Shown here: positions 46,149-50,473 of the stretch, piece after piece
Layout of the letters: each line of letters starts with the position of its first letter
How positions within the stretch are numbered: the first letter of the stretch is position 1
Source of the DNA: Propionivibrio dicarboxylicus
GTDB taxonomy: Bacteria; Pseudomonadota; Gammaproteobacteria; Burkholderiales; Rhodocyclaceae
Assembly: GCF_900099695.1 (NCBI RefSeq)
Contig: NZ_FNCY01000026.1
Location: forward strand, 1-50,473
Length of the DNA stretch: 50,473 bases
Direction of reading: 5' to 3'
The notes under the pieces: generated by a model
Told to the model about the DNA's origin: nothing
The model's input: only the letters and a program-made list of their open reading frames with translations
Database searches by the model: none
Translations under genes and position numbers: made by a program

Positions 46149-47146
46149 TCAAGCGTTATCCGGGCAACATCATCCTTGCTGCGCCGCGATGAGAGGTCGA
46201 CCGGCTTTCCCTTGTATTCGAGGGTCACGCCGGCGGCATTGCCGACGATCAGCGAAAACGGCAGCTGTCCGCTAATTTCACGCTGCGCGCCCGCCGGACT
46301 CAACTGCGAAAAGATCACCTGCCCGCTACCGTCCTTGATCTCAACCCAGGAGGGTTTGGCGAAGACGAGCTTCACGCCTCCCGTCGCCGACGATGCCTTA
46401 GCTGGGGGCGGTGCGACTGAAACCGCAGGTGCTGCCACTGCCGTCTGAGTTGGGGCCACCGCGACAGGCGCGGTGGCGCCTGGCGCAGCTGCAGGGGTTG
46501 CCGGAGCAGTCTCCGTCGAAGCGGAAGGAGCAGCCATCGCCGGCTCCGCTGCGGGCTCGGCTGCCTTGCGCTCCGGCTCCGCTACGGCCGGCGCTTCGCT
46601 CTGCGAACCGCCAAAGCGCTCCTTCACCGCCAAATACGTCGATTGCATGAAATCGGACGGCAGGAAGAAATAAACCAGGATCGCGACGACCAACACCAAC
46701 AGGCCGCTCACCACCCGTACATAGTCGCGACGCTCGACCCCGTGTTCGCTCGGGACCTTGACGTTGATGCTGGTCGGCACGGAGAGCTCCTTGGACTGCG
46801 GCTTGGCAATCCGGTCCAGTGCCGCCATGAGTTCAGCCGCATTGAGTTCTACCAGACGCGCATAATTACGCACGAAACCTCGCGTGATCGTCGTGCATTT
46901 GAGCCGATTCCAGTCGTCGCTCTCGAGGTCCTCAACCTGATGCTGGCTCAGTTTCAGACGTCCGGCCACATCGACCACCGTCATACCCCTGGCTTCGCGC
47001 GCCGTACGCAATCGCTGGCCGACGGACGGCTCGGGTGCGGCGTCCTGCGTTGCCTCCTCGACAACCGTCTCGACGCCGGGGGACGAGTCCTGCTCGGGCT
47101 CGACCGCCTCCGTCTTGACCTGCGGCGAATCGCTTTCCGCGTTCAT
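46145..47146 (-). CDS. rodZ: RodZ-like cytoskeletal helix-turn-helix membrane protein
   Basis: A 333-aa protein with an acidic N-terminal lead, a cytoplasmic Xre-type HTH domain at about 43-108 ([22 protein letters not shown]) that binds MreB in RodZ, one membrane helix near 145-163, a Pro/Ala-rich periplasmic linker (about 185-255) and a C-terminal DUF4115 beta domain. It is expected to link MreB to the elongasome and set cell shape. It overlaps pilW and ispG by four bases each. Confidence 0.9.
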   Translation of the reverse strand: MNAESDSPQVKTEAVEPEQDSSPGVETVVEEATQDAAPEPSVGQRLRTAREARGMTVVDVAGRLKLSQHQVEDLESDDWNRLKCTTITRGFVRNYARLVELNAAELMAALDRIAKPQSKELSVPTSINVKVPSEHGVERRDYVRVVSGLLVLVVAILVYFFLPSDFMQSTYLAVKERFGGSQSEAPAVAEPERKAAEPAAEPAMAAPSASTETAPATPAAAPGATAPVAVAPTQTAVAAPAVSVAPPPAKASSATGGVKLVFAKPSWVEIKDGSGQVIFSQLSPAGAQREISGQLPFSLIVGNAAGVTLEYKGKPVDLSSRRSKDDVARITLE

Positions 47147-47940
47147 TCAAAATTTCCTTTCAACAGCATCTGAGTTTCTTGAGAATCCGGATACTTCCGC
47201 CTCAATTGAGAGGCAAGGCTGGCTTCAGCCGTCGCATCGCCGAGTCGCCGCTCGACGCGAAGCAACAGCCACAACACTTCCGCCGAAGGTTCTTGCGAGC
47301 GAACGATGCTCATCAACTGCGCGCGTGCCGCATCGACATTTCCACGCTGGTAGCTGATATTCGCCAACTGAAACAATGCTTGCGGATTATCGGGCGAGAA
47401 GCGCAGCGTCTTGCGCACATAAGCCTCTGCCGTATCCAGTTCACCAAGCATTGCATGACAGGCGCCGGCATTGAGATGGGCTATCTCCGGCGTCATATAA
47501 AGCGGGTTGCGAATCGCCTTTTCGAAATAGGGAATCGACTCCCGTACCTTACCGGTATGACAGAGATACCATCCGTAATTGTTGTTGATTTCCGGATCTT
47601 TCTCGTTCAGTGAAAGCGCCCGCCTGAAGTCCTTTTCCGCCGAGTCGAATTCGCGAATATGGTAAAGCGCGAGACCGCGGGTACTGTAGGCAGGGGCATA
47701 GTCAGGGTCGATCGAAATGGCGATGGTCAGTTCCTCGAGCGCCACGATCAGGTTGCCGCTCTGGAAATAGAGCGATGCCAATTCCGTATGAAGTTTGGCA
47801 CGGGTCCGATTGTCCTTCGGCACTGCCGGCTGCGCCGCCTCGGGCATGTACACCGGCGACGGACTTTGCGCCCGGACGAACGGAACGCTCACTACCGTCG
47901 CCAAGAGAAAAACGAAGAGGGATCGGAAAATCGTCGTCAC
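47143..47940 (-). CDS. pilW: type IV pilus biogenesis/stability protein PilW (PilF)
   Basis: A 265-aa TPR protein; family members (PilF, PilW, PilQ pilotins) help the secretin PilQ reach and assemble in the outer membrane. About six TPR units cover residues 45-250, including [23 protein letters not shown]. The N-terminus is a signal peptide ([18 protein letters not shown]) cut by signal peptidase I; no lipobox cysteine is present, although family members are usually lipoproteins. The GTG at 47940 overlaps the rlmN stop as GTGA. Confidence 0.9.
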   Translation of the reverse strand: MTTIFRSLFVFLLATVVSVPFVRAQSPSPVYMPEAAQPAVPKDNRTRAKLHTELASLYFQSGNLIVALEELTIAISIDPDYAPAYSTRGLALYHIREFDSAEKDFRRALSLNEKDPEINNNYGWYLCHTGKVRESIPYFEKAIRNPLYMTPEIAHLNAGACHAMLGELDTAEAYVRKTLRFSPDNPQALFQLANISYQRGNVDAARAQLMSIVRSQEPSAEVLWLLLRVERRLGDATAEASLASQLRRKYPDSQETQMLLKGNFE

Positions 47941-49031
47941 GAGCGGACCTCCCGAATCGGAACGACGGACTTTGCCGTCCGCCGTGTCTTATCCTTGATT
48001 TGACCCGCCAACTGACCGCAGGCGGCGTCGATATCGTCACCGCGCGTCTTGCGCGTTGTCGTCACCACGCCCGCCGCCATCAGCACCTCGGCAAACTGAC
48101 GGATGCGCGGCGTCGGCGAGCGCCGGAAGGGGGATCCCGGAAACGGATTGAACGGGATCAGATTGAATTTGCACGACACGTCGCGCGTCAAGGCCAACAG
48201 TGCACGGGCATGCGCGTCGCTGTCATTGACCCCGTCGAGCATGACATATTCGAAGGTAACGAAATCGCGCGGCGCCTTCTCGAGATAGCGCACGCAAGCC
48301 GCCATCAATTCGCGCAAGGGATACTTGCGGTTGATCGGTACCAGATCGTCGCGCAGCGCATCGGTCGGCGCATGAAGCGACACGGCAAGCGCCACCGGAC
48401 AGGCATCGCGCAAGCGATCCATCATTGGCACAAGACCCGAGGTCGACACGGTCACGCGCCGCCGCGACAAGCCGTAGGCATTGTCATCGAGCATCAGGCG
48501 CAAGGCGGAGACGGTGTTGTCGAAGTTGGCCAGCGGCTCGCCCATCCCCATCAGCACCACATTGCTGATAACGCGCTCACCCTTGGGGTCAACACCGAGT
48601 GCCCGATTGGCCTGCCACAGTTGCCCGATGATTTCGGCGACCGTCAGGTTGCGATTGAAGCCCTGCTTCCCGGTCGAACAGAAAGCGCAATCGAGCGCAC
48701 ATCCGGCCTGGGTCGACACGCACAGGGTCCCGCGATCGTCCTCTGGAATGAACACCGACTCGACGGCGTTGCCATTGCCGACGTCGAAGAGAAATTTCCG
48801 TGTCCCGTCGTCGGAGAGTTTGTCGGACACGATGCCTGGCGGCACGACACTGGCCACTTGGACCAGCTTTTCGCGCAACGACTTGGCAATATCGCTCATT
48901 TCCATGAAGTCCGTCTGCCCGAAACGATGCATCCAGCGCAACAATTGCTTGGCGCGAAACGGCTTCTCGCCGAGTTCGGCGAAGAACCCGGTCAAGGCGG
49001 CGGCATCGTAATCGAGCAGATTGACAGTCAT
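47937..49031 (-). CDS. rlmN: dual-specificity RNA methyltransferase RlmN
   Basis: A 364-aa radical SAM enzyme that methylates C2 of A2503 in 23S rRNA and A37 in some tRNAs. The cluster motif [11 protein letters not shown] (CxxxCxxC) is near residue 115 and the methyl-carrying cysteine near the C-terminus lies in [11 protein letters not shown]. The N-terminal helical domain ([16 protein letters not shown]) is normal. It follows ndk by 15 bases. Confidence 0.96.
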   Translation of the reverse strand: MTVNLLDYDAAALTGFFAELGEKPFRAKQLLRWMHRFGQTDFMEMSDIAKSLREKLVQVASVVPPGIVSDKLSDDGTRKFLFDVGNGNAVESVFIPEDDRGTLCVSTQAGCALDCAFCSTGKQGFNRNLTVAEIIGQLWQANRALGVDPKGERVISNVVLMGMGEPLANFDNTVSALRLMLDDNAYGLSRRRVTVSTSGLVPMMDRLRDACPVALAVSLHAPTDALRDDLVPINRKYPLRELMAACVRYLEKAPRDFVTFEYVMLDGVNDSDAHARALLALTRDVSCKFNLIPFNPFPGSPFRRSPTPRIRQFAEVLMAAGVVTTTRKTRGDDIDAACGQLAGQIKDKTRRTAKSVVPIREVRS

Positions 49032-49046
49032 GAAACGAACGCCTGC

Positions 49047-49475
49047 TTAGCGACCCGAATAGACGTTCATCGCCGGGAAGAAGAAGGCGATCTCGACTTG
49101 CGCGGTTTCGGGTGCGTCGGAGCCATGCACGGCATTGGCATCGATCGACTCGGCGAAATCGGCGCGGATCGTTCCCGGAGCGGCCTTCTTCGGATCCGTG
49201 GCACCCATCAGGTCCCGGTTCTTGGCGATGGCATCTTCACCCTCAAGAACCTGAATCATCACTGGGCCCGAGGTCATGAACTTGACGAGATCCGCATAGA
49301 ACGGACGCGCCTTGTGCACGGCATAGAACTCACCGGCTTCCTGCGCCGACAGCCACGCCATCTTCGCCGCGATAACTTTCAGGCCGTTGGTCTCGAAACG
49401 GGAATAAATCTTCCCGATTACATTCTTGGCAACTGCATCAGGCTTGATGATGGAAAGGGTACGTTCGATTGCCAT
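49047..49475 (-). CDS. ndk: nucleoside diphosphate kinase
   Basis: A 142-aa enzyme that balances NTP and dNTP pools through a phosphohistidine. The active-site region [21 protein letters not shown] contains the catalytic histidine (near 117), and the N-terminus [18 protein letters not shown] is standard. A strong AAGGAGAA site precedes the ATG. It heads the long leftward gene run. Confidence 0.97.
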   Translation of the reverse strand: MAIERTLSIIKPDAVAKNVIGKIYSRFETNGLKVIAAKMAWLSAQEAGEFYAVHKARPFYADLVKFMTSGPVMIQVLEGEDAIAKNRDLMGATDPKKAAPGTIRADFAESIDANAVHGSDAPETAQVEIAFFFPAMNVYSGR

Positions 49476-49537
49476 GAGGATTCTCCTTATAAAAACCTAC
49501 TGTGGTAATGCCGCAATAACGTCACGGATAACCTGCC

Positions 49538-49546
49538 ATTGTATCA
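49538..49546 (-). promoter_or_regulatory. extended -10 promoter of ndk
   Basis: On the minus strand TGaTACAAT is an extended -10 element about 63 bases before the ndk ATG; start expected near 49531. No clear -35 is seen. The rest of the 284-base region 49476-49759 holds no gene I can support; a weak TTGCAT-N17-TACCAT pair near 49704-49732 could serve the cytochrome gene. Confidence 0.5.
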
Positions 49547-49759
49547 AAGTGCCGACAAAGGCTCCATGCCGGCTTTAGCCCGATGCGGAACCGACAGGCT
49601 TGCACTCAGTTCGCCCAGCCCCGGCAACGACCACCCACCGGCGCGCAGCCCAAACACAGACACAAAACCAATGATAATCAGCAGCTTACAAAAAACGACA
49701 CTTGCATTCCGAAAACAAAGCCAATACCATGCGAACCTCGTCAAACCACAGGAGGCAGT

Positions 49760-50473
49760 ATGCCGTCACTACCGCTTGGCCAACGCATACTGGGCGCGAT
49801 AGGCGCTTTATTCCTGCTGGCGTCGTTATCATTGCCGGCAGTTGCGGCGGAGGGTGCTGAAGGGCCGGCTGCAGTGGTGCCGGCGGTAGCGCCGACAGCG
49901 GGTCCATCGGAGAAGGTTCGCGAGGCGAACGGCGAGTGTTTTGCCTGTCACTCCGAAGCCGGCATCAAAGCGCCGCCCAAAGAGGGAATGGACCTCAAGA
50001 AGCTCAAGGGCCTGCTCCAGGATCCGGCGCATTTCTATGGCGCCGATCACCAGAAGCTCCTTTGCACCAAGTGTCATAGCGAAGGCTATGACGATTTCCC
50101 GCACGAGCCCAACGCCAAGGAATCGACCGGCACTTGTACCGACTGTCATTCCAAGAAGGCCAGCATCATCGAGAAACAGTTCGACAAGTCCGTTCATGCC
50201 GAACTCAGTGACACCATCACCTGTACCACCTGCCACAACCCCCATCTCATGCGTGTTGCCGACAAGCTCGGCGACACCCGCAAGATCGTCGCCCAGGACA
50301 ATCGCGTCTGTCTCGACTGTCACGATTCCGAGGAGCGTTTCGCCAAGTTCGCCCCCGAGAAAAAGAAGCGTCCGCAGATCGACGACATTCACGACTGGTT
50401 GCCCAACACCCGTCTGCACTGGAAGGCCGTCCGCTGTGTCGAATGCCACACCCCGGCCGTCGCCGCCGGCGAG
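49760..50473 (+). CDS. secreted multihaem c-type cytochrome (partial, 5' end)
   Basis: The first 238 codons of an exported cytochrome whose end lies beyond the window. ATG 49760 follows GGAGG. A signal peptide (LGAIGALFLLASLSLPAVAA, cut near residue 30) sends it to the periplasm, then an Ala/Pro-rich linker. Six CXXCH haem-binding motifs are visible: C60-H64 (CFACH), C102-H106 (CTKCH), C126-H130 (CTDCH), C155-H159 (CTTCH), C184-H188 (CLDCH) and C226-H230 (CVECH). Extra histidines near 91, 97, 115, 146 and 162 could be the second axial ligands. Such proteins carry electrons in periplasmic respiration or towards the cell surface. The exact family cannot be named without the rest. Confidence 0.92.
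   Translation, partial: MPSLPLGQRILGAIGALFLLASLSLPAVAAEGAEGPAAVVPAVAPTAGPSEKVREANGECFACHSEAGIKAPPKEGMDLKKLKGLLQDPAHFYGADHQKLLCTKCHSEGYDDFPHEPNAKESTGTCTDCHSKKASIIEKQFDKSVHAELSDTITCTTCHNPHLMRVADKLGDTRKIVAQDNRVCLDCHDSEERFAKFAPEKKKRPQIDDIHDWLPNTRLHWKAVRCVECHTPAVAAGE

Noticed and set aside
40536-49508. Antisense frames of 360-580 codons opposite der/bamB, hisS, ispG/rodZ and pilW/rlmN/ndk
   Set aside because: All lie over confirmed core genes, several run across two or three genes, and none has a plausible start or domain.
1-50473. CRISPR arrays, insertion sequences, prophage genes
   Set aside because: No regularly spaced repeats, transposase, integrase or phage structural genes were found by reading both strands.

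Overview
The window is a contiguous piece of a moderately GC-rich Gram-negative chromosome. The gene order ndk-rlmN-pilW-rodZ-ispG-hisS-yfgM-bamB-der-hfq-hflX-hflK-hflC-DUF2065-hisZ-purA and the blocks alr-radA facing lplT and tsaB-rimI-udg are typical of Betaproteobacteria. Type IV pilus genes, a chemoreceptor, an L-Ara4N operon and a multihaem cytochrome suggest the Rhodocyclales, but the order-level placement is inference from gene content, not from a tree.

Layout. (1) 1-390: the 5' end of a leftward 16S rRNA gene, with its leader, boxA and a near-consensus promoter, preceded on the same strand by initiator tRNA-fMet. (2) 0.8-12.7 kb: mostly core genes. These are pilU-prmB, then leftward an FtsX-like permease and LL-diaminopimelate aminotransferase, then radA-alr facing lplT, then the udg-rimI-tsaB unit. 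(3) 12.9-21.8 kb: an accessory-looking stretch after tRNA-Arg. It holds an alpha/beta hydrolase gene cut by an in-frame amber codon, a SET-domain protein, a Cache chemoreceptor, a secreted zincin, a TPR-glycosyltransferase, a lipoprotein/GcvH-like/DsrE-like trio and a FliD-like protein. (4) 21.8-25.1 kb: rlmB and rnr, with tRNA-Leu diverging from the rnr start. (5) 25.1-32.7 kb: a cupin gene (wbuC), then a seven-gene rightward operon for making 4-amino-4-deoxy-L-arabinose and attaching it to lipid A. The ArnA activities are encoded by two separate genes and only one flippase subunit is present. (6) 32.7-49.5 kb: a long leftward housekeeping series in which many neighbours overlap by 1-4 bases. 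(7) 49.76 kb to the end: the 5' part of a secreted multihaem c-type cytochrome with six CXXCH motifs before the window edge.

Working together. The arn genes supply most steps from UDP-glucuronate to Ara4N-modified lipid A; the UDP-glucose dehydrogenase that feeds them is not in the window. pilU and pilW belong to the type IV pilus system. HisZ and HisRS are paralogues, one regulating histidine synthesis and the other charging tRNA-His. Hfq, HflX, HflK and HflC form the conserved RNA-chaperone, ribosome-rescue and membrane-quality-control block. No insertion sequence, integrase, phage gene or CRISPR array was seen. The most unusual parts are the 19.7-21.0 kb lipoyl/DsrE trio, the rearranged arn operon, and the set of secreted or regulatory genes behind tRNA-Arg.
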